64,000 bases of DNA from Onchocerca volvulus. Lineage: Eukaryota; Nematoda; Chromadorea; Rhabditida; Onchocercidae. Position numbers and translations under genes: made by a program. The first letter of the stretch is position 1; every line of letters begins with the position of its first letter. The stretch is from assembly GCA_000499405.2 (NCBI GenBank), contig HG738137.1:15525873-15589872 (forward strand), given 5' to 3'. The notes below the pieces were generated by a model. It worked only from the letters and a program-made list of their open reading frames with translations. It ran no database searches and was not told the origin of the DNA. Positions 27,745-57,783 of the stretch are shown here, piece by piece.

Positions 27745-28311
27745 TATGCTTATGCTCAACCATATCCAGCAGGTCAATGTCCTCCATGTCCACCAGCTCC
27801 AGGCTATTATCACCCACAGCCATGCTATCAGTAAATTTTATTTTTACTGATAATAATTTTATATTGTAAAAGATTAAATAAGATTCATTCCAGGATAAGA
27901 ATTTAAAATTGAAAAATTAAATGAAAAAATGAAAATTACTTGTCAGAATATTTCTAAGTAAAAAAAAAAAAAAAATATTACAAAAAATTGTCTGATAAAA
28001 AATTGGAATTAATGAAAATTAAAAAAAAAAAAAAAAACTTAGTATCATTTATTACTTATATTTAAAATAAATAATATTAAATTTTCAAATTTTCATTCAT
28101 TATCATTAATTTATTTTTATTTATATTTTTTCCGAAATATTTTCATTTGAATAATTTGTCATGCATTTTTAGTGAAAGACCGAGATATTCTGGATGTTCC
28201 GGTTGGTTAATGGCTTTGCTTGCGTTTTGTTGTGGATGTTGTATCGCGGAAAATTTTGATACAGATTGTTGTTGCTGCTTTATTCCATGTCCACCATGTC
28301 CAAGATTTTAA
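27745..28311 (+). CDS. Small Cys-rich membrane protein, CYSTM-like (3' two exons)
   Basis: Exons 27745-27830 and 28173-28311 join in phase (CA|T) to give the last 74 residues of a small protein. It opens with a Pro/Tyr/Gln segment (YAYAQPYPAGQCPPCPPAPG), then has a hydrophobic stretch (GWLMALLAFCCGCC) and ends in a Cys-rich tail (DTDCCCCFIPCPPCPRF). Pro/Tyr-rich N-terminus, then a Cys-rich hydrophobic C-terminus, is the layout of the CYSTM family of small tail-anchored stress-associated proteins. The precise role in nematodes is not known to me. The exon begins with a good acceptor (TTTTTTTGCAG) and no in-frame ATG, so a short upstream coding exon ending in phase 0 is missing. The annotated span is therefore partial at the 5' end. 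Confidence 0.8.
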
Positions 28312-28584
28312 AAAAATTATGGAAAGAAATTCATCGGATGATGAAAATTAGCACGAGAAATATTCCTGGATAATGGGATATTCGTCATTTTTTTTTTAAT
28401 ATCATTATTTATATATTTGAACTTACTGTTATTTTATTTCAAATTATTGATTTTCTTTTTTTTTTTTTCAAATTTCAATTTTTCAATCAATTTTTTTCTT
28501 GTATTCTGCGTATAATTTATATCCTTTTCGGCTATATTAGTAGTTTCTAATATTATAAATACCTCTGATTGCTCGGATGATTTG

Positions 28585-28720
28585 GCAATGATACTAATGA
28601 TGATGAGGATGATGATGATGATAGCTATATGATAAAGGTAATGATAATAATGATAATGTAATGATTATGATGATGATAGTTAACGATGATCATGATGATG
28701 ATGGTAAATCAAATAATTTA
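28585..28720. repeat. Degenerate (GAT)n / (AAT)n microsatellite
   Basis: Runs of GATGAT, ATGATA and AATGAT with interruptions. Low complexity, probably in or just after the 3' UTR of the preceding gene. Confidence 0.8.
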
Positions 28721-29986
28721 TGATGATTATAATGATAATTAATTATGATTATGATGCCCAAAAATTGTCTTATTTTTCAGCTATCCGTTAATAACTGATG
28801 ATAGAAATTATTTAACCTTCATGGTTTTAATATTTTATCGAAAATTGTCTCTGATATTTATCATTTCTTTTGTCATATTTTTTTCTGAAATTTGAATTTA
28901 GTCTTTTTTTTTTTTTAGTAATATATATCGAAATATCTATCTCTCACTCATTTTTTCATTATAAAGATTCTGAATTTGTTGTCGACATATGCTTTAATTT
29001 TGTTTTTTTTCTTCTTAGATGAAGAAATAACCCTGAAAAATCAATTATTAAACTAGTTATGCATTCCTTGATTTAAGGTACAATTTCGCTTCTTTAATTC
29101 ATACTATAATTTTCCTTTTTTTTTTTTGCATTAATTCAAATTTATAAATTTTCAATATGAAATTGAATGAAATTTTTTGCTATTATCCGTAAATTATATT
29201 TGTTTAATAAATTATAATCAGTGCTATTGATTTACTTAAACAAAACTATAAGATTATAATGTGATTAATTCCAAAGATAAGTTAGAAGTGATAATATTCA
29301 AACTAATTTGATAAAATTACAAAATTGGAATTGAAAACTGCAAGTAAAATATGTATTTTTCGAATCGGAAATCGAAACATGTCCGAAATCAATTTCCTAT
29401 CAATTCCATCAATATATGCATCAAAATGTGATACATGTAACGTCAGGAATATCAGCGAACAAATTTATCGAAATTTTGTTCCCAATTATGTTTATTACGA
29501 ATATTTGAAAAATAATTTTTCATAGCTTAAGAATTTATTTGAAGTATTTGTAATGATATTTGCTATTTAACTAAAATAATTGTTTCTTTTTCTGATTCGA
29601 TTCCGGGACTTGCCTTTTCTTAGACCAAGAAAATGGTCAAATTCGTCAATATCTTATTTTCTCAATAAAATTTTTAATACATCTGGCTTGAAATTTACAT
29701 TTATAATCCATGGACCGTATAGGGAATGTTGCATAACCATTTTTCTTCCAACATTTAATTTTAATTTGAATAATTTCCTAAAATTTGTCATGTCTATTAA
29801 TTCATTTTCATTAGGTTTCTTAATTTCTTCAACTCTGTATTATTTCTCATGCTTCTCCATACTTTGAATCAAAATTTCTACACGAGAAATGAGAAATCTT
29901 TTTTAATTAGTACTTTTCAATATCTAGAAAATTCGATGACAATCCTTCCATTTCGCTATCTGATAAAAAAGATTAAATTTTTGAGG

Positions 29987-30120
29987 ATTAAATTTTTGAG
30001 TTGTGATGGGAATTTTATAATACATGGTAATGTTAGAAAATTTTAATAAACTCTTGCAAAGTAAAGTGAAAGTTCCCAAGTATTATAAAATTTCCAACAC
30101 AAAAAATTCAAAAATTTAAT
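29987..30120. repeat. Imperfect inverted repeat (about 41-45 bp arms, 48-bp loop)
   Basis: The left arm 29987-30027 on the plus strand (ATTAAATTTTTGA..., then GGAATTTTATAATACATGG) matches the reverse complement of 30076-30120 (ATTAAATTTTTGA..., then GGAAATTTTATAATACTTGG). It could form a long hairpin. Confidence 0.7.
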
Positions 30121-30773
30121 CTTTGCATTACACAGATGTAAATGATTAGACAGATAATGACCACTTCAGAAAATTCAACTGTTCAAATTTCATCTGAGCC
30201 GATGTAAAAGCAAAATCCTAATTTCCCCTAATAGAAAATTTTTTTTATATGGTATTATTTTTTCTTTCTTCTTTTTTATATGGTCTTATTTTACTTAATG
30301 TAAAATATAAATTAATAAAATATAAAAAAAAAATTTTTGAAATAGGAAGAACAAAAAGAAAAAGGATGATAAGAACAGCAGTTAATATCAGAAAAGAGTG
30401 AAAGATACAACAACATTGCATTGAATTAAAATTATAATAGTAAACAATGGCACATATCACAGTAAGAAAAGAAAACTATTTCATAAATTGAATGAAGTGA
30501 TGTATAACAAGTAACATAAAATGCAATCAATCTCATACATAATATTCTTTTGAATATTATAATTGTTAACATATGTTAAATAAACTTCTGCTTATGATAA
30601 CAAAAACTCTGACCTAAATGCTTGAAATCAATAATTCCTGAAATACTGCACAAAAAGAAATATAATTCATCAAAATCAAGATAAAATGATAAGTGTCAAA
30701 TCACATTAGGATGGAATTATTCAATCATTTGATGCAATACATCCCCAGCGTAATGTGACTATATGAAATGAAA

Positions 30774-30959
30774 TCACCGTACAATATCAGCAAAGATTAC
30801 ATTAATCGGACCATTTTCATTTTTTATAAATTTGAAAAGTTTCGGATATCTTAAATCAATATTCTGATATGCTTTCAGGATTCCTGCGAATGCCTCTATT
30901 ATAAACAAAATAGCATAAACAATTTTAGAACAAATAGGAAGAAATATATCCCATAAGAA
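30774..30959 (-). CDS. Orphan exon-like ORF, hydrophobic, possible alternative last exon
   Basis: A minus-strand frame of 61 codons runs from just after an AG (TAATATAG|TTC at 30959) to a TGA at 30774-30776. It encodes a hydrophobic stretch (FLPICSKIVYAILFIIEAFA) followed by a more polar part (DLRYPKLFKFIKNENGPIN). Codon composition looks protein-like, and it has no ATG of its own. I do not recognise the family. It lies about 320 bp beyond the snx-17 stop on the same strand, and its start phase (0) equals the phase at which snx-17 exon 11 ends, so splicing to it is formally possible. It could equally be a relic exon. Confidence 0.25.
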   Translation of the reverse strand, partial: FLWDIFLPICSKIVYAILFIIEAFAGILKAYQNIDLRYPKLFKFIKNENGPINVIFADIVR

Positions 30960-31280
30960 CTATATTAGAGATAAAGTTCACTAAATGTGGAAGAAAAGTC
31001 AAAGGCGAAAGACGAAAAACAACTATAAATAAACTGTAATATCAAAAAAAAAAAAAAAAAAAAAGGAAAGAAAAGAAAATCAAAGATCTATACAAACACT
31101 GGCATCTACAGTACATTCTTTTAAAGGAAAAAAAAAAAAGTTTTCGCAAATAAGAGTTGTAAACAGAGATAGTAAAATTTATATAACACAAAGCAATATA
31201 CCAATCATTAAGTGAAGAAAATAATACTTGGGGAAATTTATGATTTGTTCGATAGTTTATTTCACATCACCGACACACGA

Positions 31281-34200
31281 TTATAAGTCATCGTCTGTAA
31301 TTTCAAATCCTTCATTTCTTAAAGGTAGCGTATTCTGAAAAAAAATTCAACGATTCAGCGATGACTGAATATTAATTTTGATTCCATTCTTTCAAGTAAA
31401 AGCCCTTAATAAAATCGATCTTAAGATCTTGCCACGATATAGCACTGTGCGAAAACCAAAGAAGGTTTATTACATTTCTAGAAGTTTCAATCAAGTTCTT
31501 GATGGGATTTTTATATAGTCAGCTAGATAACATTTTTTAAATAATCATAATGAACAGATAGATCAAACATCCACTATATCTCATTAGGGCAATCTCAGCT
31601 AGTAGTTCTCTTGACCAAATATAAAACAATATGATGTAAAGAATCTTAAAACCATTTAACATCTACCATTCATCAATTAAATTTGAAATAAAACAAGCTT
31701 AAAAAAAAAATATACCAAAATTGTAGTAAAAACTTCTTGGATAGATTCATCCGAATTATTGGAAATCGATCCTAAATGTTGATTAAAAGTGACAGCGTCG
31801 TATTGGTGATGCGTACTGCCTGAACGAACACTATCATTGTCGTTTTTAATATTCATTAATCGGTCATGATTTGCAATGATTTCAGTTTCATCGATTTCTT
31901 TCGATTGAATCGAATTCTTCCGTTCACCATTCTCCATTGGCATCGAATATTGAACAGTAGTCGAAATAACGGGAGATCCCGCTGAACCATCTTCTTGCGA
32001 GGAATAAATTTTGAACACATCTTTCGTTGGATAGTCATAGTCATAGCTGCCAAACTAAATATGGAAAAATAGACAACTTGTTTTTCATTATAGATATAAA
32101 ATAGCAGATCCACGGACTTAGACTGTCTTCTTTTAAATTTAATTTTTTAAAGTCCTGAAGCTTAAAAAAAAAAAAAAAATGTGTTTTGATATTAAAAAAA
32201 CATCATGTAAGTGAATTACACAAAGTTCATTTCATTTAGAACTTCTTTATTGCCAATAATAAAAAATTAAAATTAAAAAGTATTTTTCTAGAATTTTGAA
32301 ATTTATTGTAAAAAAAAGAAGCAAAAACATTATATCTTATCATAATTTCTATTCAATGCAGAAAAAATCAGAGTCACTGTTATAAATATTCTTAGATGAA
32401 TTCAATTAAATGGTGTAAGTTTAACAACAAAAAAAAAAAAAAAACCAAATATAAAGCAAAACAGTAATTCACCGTAGCCATTAAGGAGCGATGTTCTTTG
32501 AGAATTTCAAAACCAATTGATTGAAGCAATAAAGAAAGTAAAATGGCCTGAAATTAAAATTTCTTTCACCTTGGATTTATATCTAATCAATCATTAAACT
32601 GTCGCTTGCCCTATGAAAGAAATATAAATCTGAGATCTTTAGCCGTAATGATTTTGATTTTATTAAAAAATAACATCTGAAAACTTTGGGCATGTAGAAT
32701 TAATACAGAGATAGTGGTCTTCTTTTTCGCTGCAACATATTTTTCTCGCAACCTTATAGTACATATATTAGGTGACAAGTCGAGTAAAACTACTACAATT
32801 AAAAAATGCTGCAAAATAAGATATCTAGAATTTTTTCATGCTGGTTATCAATGAATAAAATAAAGGAAGCAAGACCTGATTGGTATATAAAGTAATCCAT
32901 TGAAATATCCCCTTTGACATTAGATATTCGAACAAAAAGGTAAAATCCTTATTATCCTGTTGAGAAATACGCCACACACGAATTCTTGTTGCTCGAAATT
33001 CTGCACGTGCAATCTAAATACAGAAATTAAGATATATGATATCGTAATATTTACTTTTTTAGACTCGATTGAAATTCGAATCTATTTTGATTTATACGAA
33101 TTCTACTTTCTCAAACAATATTGAAACTAAAGGATATAGCTCATTGCTAAGGGCGTAATACAAAAATCGGGGTTTTCATTCACCTGAACATATATTATTA
33201 TGTATTGAAATGAGGAATGATAGAGTCATAAACTATACCATACTTCACCAAACAATAGCATTATTAATGAAAATTTAAATAGAACGTAACAGGAAAATTA
33301 CTGGAACATTGAAAAAGTAATTGGTGAAACATTTTTGAAAAAACCTGAAAACATCAAACATACACCATTCTTAGCTCCCTCATCTTTGAATTCCAAAAGT
33401 ATAAGACGTCGACCAACTTTTAAATTACATTCCGTCCCTGGTCGTGGATAATTACTCGAACAGGGCTCGAAAATTTCAAAACTATAGTTTGGTTCCAAAT
33501 GACATAAGCGAAGAAACTGAAACTAACATTACTCATCTTTGAAACGGATAGCAGATTAGTATTTTGTGCAAATGAGTTTCAACTATATTCCAGTAATCAT
33601 ATAAATATCTTTATCATAATTGATTATGAAATACATAAAATTGAGCTATGATCCTAAAATCCTCCGAAAACATAATAATTTCTACAAACGATTATCTTAG
33701 ATCTAAAAAATCCAAAATCAAAATTATCTAATGCCTGCCGAGTACAAAGTAATGTTAACTAAGAATACTTTCTAAAAACTTTTATTATTCGAAGAAAATA
33801 AAAATCTATTTACCTGAGGACAATTGCCCTGCTCTTCCAAAGCTAATAAACGATTTTTGATTTCTATTTGACGAGGTACAAAATGACCATTATGCAAATC
33901 ACTTGCAGCCTAAATATTTTTCGGGTTTCATTTTTTCGTTTTTTTTTTTTTTTTTTTTTGCTCTAAAATAAAAATAGCTCAAAATATATAAGTTCCAAAA
34001 TTTTTTGTGAGAAATGCAATCTGGGAGAGTTTTAAAAGTTTTATGGCATTTCTAGAAATCTGCTTAAGAAATAATATACCTGCTTGTATAGCAATAAAAC
34101 AGCGCCTGGATCATCCATAAGCTCTTCTTCAACTTTCGGATCCCAAATTAACTTCCTGATAACAATGAAATAAAACATTCCCGTGGCTGCTGATTTCTGA

Positions 34201-36126
34201 TTCAACAAATGAATTGATAAATAAGGTGATTCAAAATTTCGCAATAGTCGTACACCTAAATAGAGAACTTGTTCATATTTCAAATCTCGAATTTTGGAAA
34301 GGATTATTCTAACTACTCAATGCAATAAACATTTGGATATTTGTTACAATTATTGGATATTTATAAATGCATCAAATCAATTATTTCTACTTTCGTGTTA
34401 TATTTCTCCATGATGTCATTTTAGTAAGAACTTTTAACTAACTGTTACCACAAAAAAGCTTACATAGACAGAATATATGCTTTACGGTATATTAAAATAT
34501 CAAGTGATTCATAAATCATTCTCATCAAACATCAAAAACAATAACTTATATTGCCTACAAGCACATCAAGAATAAACATCCAGAATCTGGGAAGGGTATG
34601 ATTAAATCGGAAGTCTAATTCGGTTTTTATAAATAATCTTGTGGTCTCAAAATTCAATTAATATCATCAAAATTTGGAGATATTTCTGTCAGCTCATTAC
34701 TTTACTCAAACTTATTTATTACTAGTATATGAATAACAAACAGAGCATATCCGGATATTTCATTGAATCAAGAGAAGACATAAAGTGTCCATCATCATTA
34801 GCATACCGTCGTCTAGCCACAAATAAACCAAAATATCCCATGTTTTCATTACCCAAACCAATAATGTCAGCAAATCGCTAAAAATCGATTTCTTTTTTTT
34901 TTTTTTTTTCACAAGAAACAAAAATGTTAGACTGAACTTTAGATATTTTCCGTGAAGAAATGAAAAAAAAAAAGAAAAAACCTTTAAGATAATTTCGGTA
35001 GGATGTTCAACGTTACAACGAACAGTTTCCTTCGTACCATCTGCCATGTAGATATCAACCGAGACGTTGCTAGATGATGGTCGAAATGACTCCTGGAGAA
35101 AAAACAGATATTTGTTTTAAATTTAAAGTGGAAGAAATGGTCCGAAAAATAAAGCAAAATCCACTCACAATCTGGAAATTGAGAAAAGCATTTTCAGTTA
35201 TGAAGTGTTGAGCGATTGACTGAAGCTGAATTACTAAAAACAAATCATAATGAAAGGTGAAAAAAAGTTATGAAAAAAAGGTTATGACAAAAGAATGTAT
35301 TTAAAATAAAATATAATTCATATATGACATTAATTTGTTTATTTCTATCTTAAAAGCATAAATCAGACAAGAATTATTTGTCCACAAAGAAAGTAAGTCG
35401 GATGAAGACTTGTCAATTTCTGAAGATACTAAGACGTCAAACTTACTACTTTGAAATTGAAGCAAGATTCTGTTCCAAAATTCATCATTTTCAGTCTTCT
35501 TTTAAATTCCAATGAAAAAAAAAAAAAAACCAACCGGTTTGAAAATAACGTGCTAGGGCTATTCTCCGTTCTTCTAGCGTTTTTTGATCTAATGTTCGGA
35601 ACAATTTTTTCGATGGAAAATCGGATGTTTTCAATTTCGGTCCGAAATGACTACGTAACTTCTCATGCAGCTTTAATAAATGAGAATATCGTATGCTTGC
35701 ATGATAAGCACCATTGATATATATATCAAATGCCTGGAAATAAATATATACAGGTGTAGCATCTTACCGATACATCTTACTTCTTAATTTTTAATCTACT
35801 GCAACTGAAAATAATAATTATTATAATCAGTGTGTTCGTTAATATTAAAATGATAATGATCATTATACCAGCAACTATGAAATTAATTCAAAAGAAAAAA
35901 AAAGCAATTTATAGAAAACAAAAATATTTTTTCTTAAAAAAAAAAAGAACCATAAATATCGGAAGAAATATTATTAATTACTTCAAAATACCAAAAATAA
36001 CAAAAAGATGAATAATACTTAATTGCTATTTTAAATGAAAAAGAAAATAAACAAATTTACATCATATGTACGGCTTCCATCTGTTTCAACCAATGTTTGT
36101 GTAGTTGGAATTGAAATGTGAATCAT
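31281..36126 (-). CDS. snx-17: Sorting nexin 17 (PX-FERM endosomal recycling adaptor)
   Basis: SNX17 binds PI3P on endosomes through its PX domain and NPxY-type cargo through its FERM domain, handing cargo to Retriever. Exons in transcription order: 36126-36061, 35733-35535, 35233-35169, 35092-34982, 34877-34742, 34255-34080, 33909-33814, 33516-about 33331, 33013-32876, 32547-32473, 32054-31716, 31334-31281; about 546 residues against about 470 in human. The start is fixed by [11 protein letters not shown], matching the family N-terminus. The PX domain (about 1-110) contains [13 protein letters not shown] and FPSKKLF. FERM lobes (about 115-415) contain [34 protein letters not shown] and [19 protein letters not shown]. 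Residues 417-529 are a polar linker. The protein ends GFEITDDDL, equivalent to the acidic -DL tail through which human SNX17 engages Retriever. The exon 8/9 junction and the PX-end intron at 35234-35534 have alternative solutions. Confidence 0.93.
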
Positions 36127-37134
36127 TTCTGAAAAAAAGTAAAAAAAAAAATGAAAAATTATAATTAAAAGAAATATAAAAAAAGAACGATAAAATTACT
36201 AAAAATACGCCTACATGAAACGAAAACCTTTCAAATTACGCCCACACAATATAGACACCTACAAAAACAAACGCATATTACTTATTCATGCATAATCAAA
36301 TCCAAATATAAATTAATCTACATATATTTGATTTGCAGTTCAAATGCAATAAGTAAAAAAGTTCAAACAAAATTATAATCATCTACTTATCACTCCCCCG
36401 CTTCCACGCCCACTCATTCTCTCCCCACCCACTCTTACACCCACTCAATCCCCTCCCCCGCATTCTACGCTAACTCCGCTTCCTCGTTATCCCGTCAAAA
36501 TTGGGATTGTGATTTTTATAAAATTAAAAAAAAAAAACGAAACGGCAAGTAGTGCACGAACCTGCGAATTATACGGAGCCATTGGCGACTTGGACAACGA
36601 ACCTGAATTTAAAATTTTGAACAAAGTTGGATTTGGAGAAATGAGGAATTGGAATCGGAAATGGGACTGGGGATTAAAAATTTAAGATATAATTTTCTGA
36701 AAAGAAGGAAATAATTCTTCGAGGTGAAAATAGTAAAGAGAAGGTCATTAACCGGAATTTAGTGAAGAATTAAATTTTATGTTAATAATTAATTTAATGA
36801 TCAGAAGACATTTAATTTGAGGTTTAATATTTACCTTTATTTGCGGATAAAAATATACTGAAACGTTAGAACAATAAAGTAGATGATAAGAAGGTTTTCA
36901 TTTGAAACCAATTTCAGTTAATGACGCATGCAGTAACCAACGAATAACTGTAATTAAAGAAAAATTATAATTAAAGTAGAGTGAATCATTGTAATTAATA
37001 ATTGATGAGTAAATGCAATTAAAATCGATTAAAATATTTGATAGATCGTTAAAAAAAGGGAATAATCATGAAAATATTTTAAGAAACTTGTGTTTTGTCA
37101 TGTCCTGAAAAAAGCTTATATATTTCGGATTGGA
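36127..37134. promoter_or_regulatory. Divergent snx-17 / smc-5 intergenic region with C-rich island
   Basis: About 1 kb separates the two start codons. Within it 36390-36480 is strikingly C-rich on the plus strand, contains CCCACTC three times (36409, 36428, 36440) and CTCCCCC twice, and contrasts with the AT background. The next stretch, 36540-36690, is also GC-richer, with a 40-codon open frame on plus and a short one on minus (starting MAPYNSQ). It may hold first exons or outrons. A bidirectional promoter is inference from position and composition. Confidence 0.5.
36128..36145 (-). promoter_or_regulatory. Strong 3' splice site 2 nt before the snx-17 ATG (candidate SL trans-splice site)
   Basis: On the minus strand, a poly-pyrimidine run ending TTTTTTTCAG is followed by AA and then the start codon. 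Nematode mRNAs commonly receive spliced leader 1 at such a site within a few bases of the ATG. A cis-spliced 5' non-coding exon is the alternative. No coding continuation is possible, because the frame upstream of the acceptor would hit a stop. Confidence 0.65.
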
Positions 37135-48697
<11,563 letters not shown>

Positions 48698-49642
48698 GTA
48701 ATTTCAGAGTCATAAGTGGTGCTCTGGAAATATTACGATGGTAGTTCCTCATTGTCAATATTTCTATTCTTGTAAATTGAAATTATCTCATGTTTTATAA
48801 TTTCAATTGTTAGCCAAATTTTCCGATATTTCTACTGAAAGATTTCTTACTGTTTAGATGATTCATTCATTCCATTTTAATTTTTCATTAATGTATCAAA
48901 TTTGATAACAGTGCAGCACTTCTATATTCATTTTCTATTGAGTAAATTATTTATTTCTTATAATTCAATCAGTATGCTCTAATTTTTACTTATCCTTTAT
49001 TAAGTGAAAATCTTTTTACGAGTAATTAATTTTCATCGTGATTAATGATTTGTTTTTATTGTGCCTTGCTCTTTCTTTGTGATCTCATTTGCCGTTTTAA
49101 GTAAGACTACTGATGGTTAACTAGTTTGAAATTTACTGAAAAAACAGCCAAGTTTTCTTAAATTACAAATTTCTGGTAAATGAATAACATTACGCACGAT
49201 TTTCAGAAATAATTCTTTTGAAAGTTATTACAGAATGATACTATATATATTTATCTTTTCGTAGTAACAGAATTAAAATATTTTATTGAAGTGAAATTTT
49301 CACATAATTTTTTAGTTTTCTTAACAATTATCGAGTGAGCATATTAAAAGAAAAGATAAGTATTAAGTCTTGAAAGAAAAGATATTAAGTCTTATTTATA
49401 TGCAGATTCTCTCTCGATTGATTAATAATAATGATGATTTGTAGTAAAAAGGGGAAAAGGATAAATTTGAAGGTTGAATTTCTTCTCCATGACATCTTCA
49501 GTAATTTTCCCATTCTGTTTCAGCCAGTACTTCAGTATTTGATTATCTATTTAACACTTGAGAATACTTTTGTCTTTTCTTTCCTTAACTTAAACTTACT
49601 TTTTAAATTTAGATTTAAATGGTATAATTATCCTATTATTTC

Positions 49643-49693
<51 letters not shown>

Positions 49694-49751
49694 AAATTGA
49701 TAATTCTAATTACAGATTTCAATAACAATGACAGCAATAATAATTAGTCAT
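48698..49751. other. Convergent smc-5 / ttll-11 3' intergenic region
   Basis: AT-rich, no gene seen. It ends with an (AT)n microsatellite about 60 bp beyond the ttll-11 stop. TTTCAG at 49519-49524 could serve a further 3' smc-5 exon if the GTAAGT overlapping its stop is used. Confidence 0.5.
49649..49689. repeat. (AT)n microsatellite, about 20 units
   Basis: Uninterrupted alternating AT, within the 3' UTR zone of ttll-11. Confidence 0.95.
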
Positions 49752-57345
<7,594 letters not shown>

Positions 57346-57558
57346 ATATTTATCAGTTCTATTTGTTGCATCTGAGATTCATCGACATCTGAGATTTATA
57401 AAATTATCGATTTTCTGGTTCTTTGTTAATGAATTTAATGTTTGAAATTCCCTTTTCAAAGGTAAATCGTTCACTTTAACGAATCCTATAATAAATATAA
57501 CTAACTGAAATATCAGAAAATACGGCCAATATTCTCAATGAGTAAAATTAAAATTACG

Positions 57559-57783
57559 CAAGATTGCAGCATAAATTTGATAATCGATAAGAAGTTATGG
57601 GAAAAGGAAAAATTCCTGAAATAAGAGTTTTTCTTCTACATTTATCAAAATTCTTATCAGTGCCACAATAAAATGAATAGGCTAATGCTATTGAAATTTT
57701 TATTTTGCAAAACTTTTTATTTCGTCGTATATCTTCATAAAAAGGCTTATAAAATGGATGATGGAAATTCAAGATTGCAGCAT
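57559..57783. repeat. 14-bp direct repeats flanking about 200 bp
   Basis: CAAGATTGCAGCAT occurs at 57559-57572 and again at 57770-57783. Between them is about 197 bp with a minus-strand open frame and no homology that I recognise. A perfect 14-bp pair is the size of a target-site duplication left by LINE-type insertion, but no poly(A) end is visible. Confidence 0.6.

Larger units (their letters stand above)
28312..30773. other. Spacer downstream of the CYSTM-like gene
   Basis: It contains a degenerate GAT/AAT microsatellite (28585-28720) and an imperfect inverted repeat (29987-30120). Open frames at 29325-29525 and 29580-29867 (+) have no recognisable homology. The minus strand of 29590-29760 has protein-like stretches but is broken by stops (see findings). 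Confidence 0.45.

Noticed and set aside
35440..35505. Extra snx-17 exon encoding [14 protein letters not shown]
   Set aside because: Phases do not fit between the exons at 35535-35733 and 35169-35233, whereas direct joining of those two keeps the frame.
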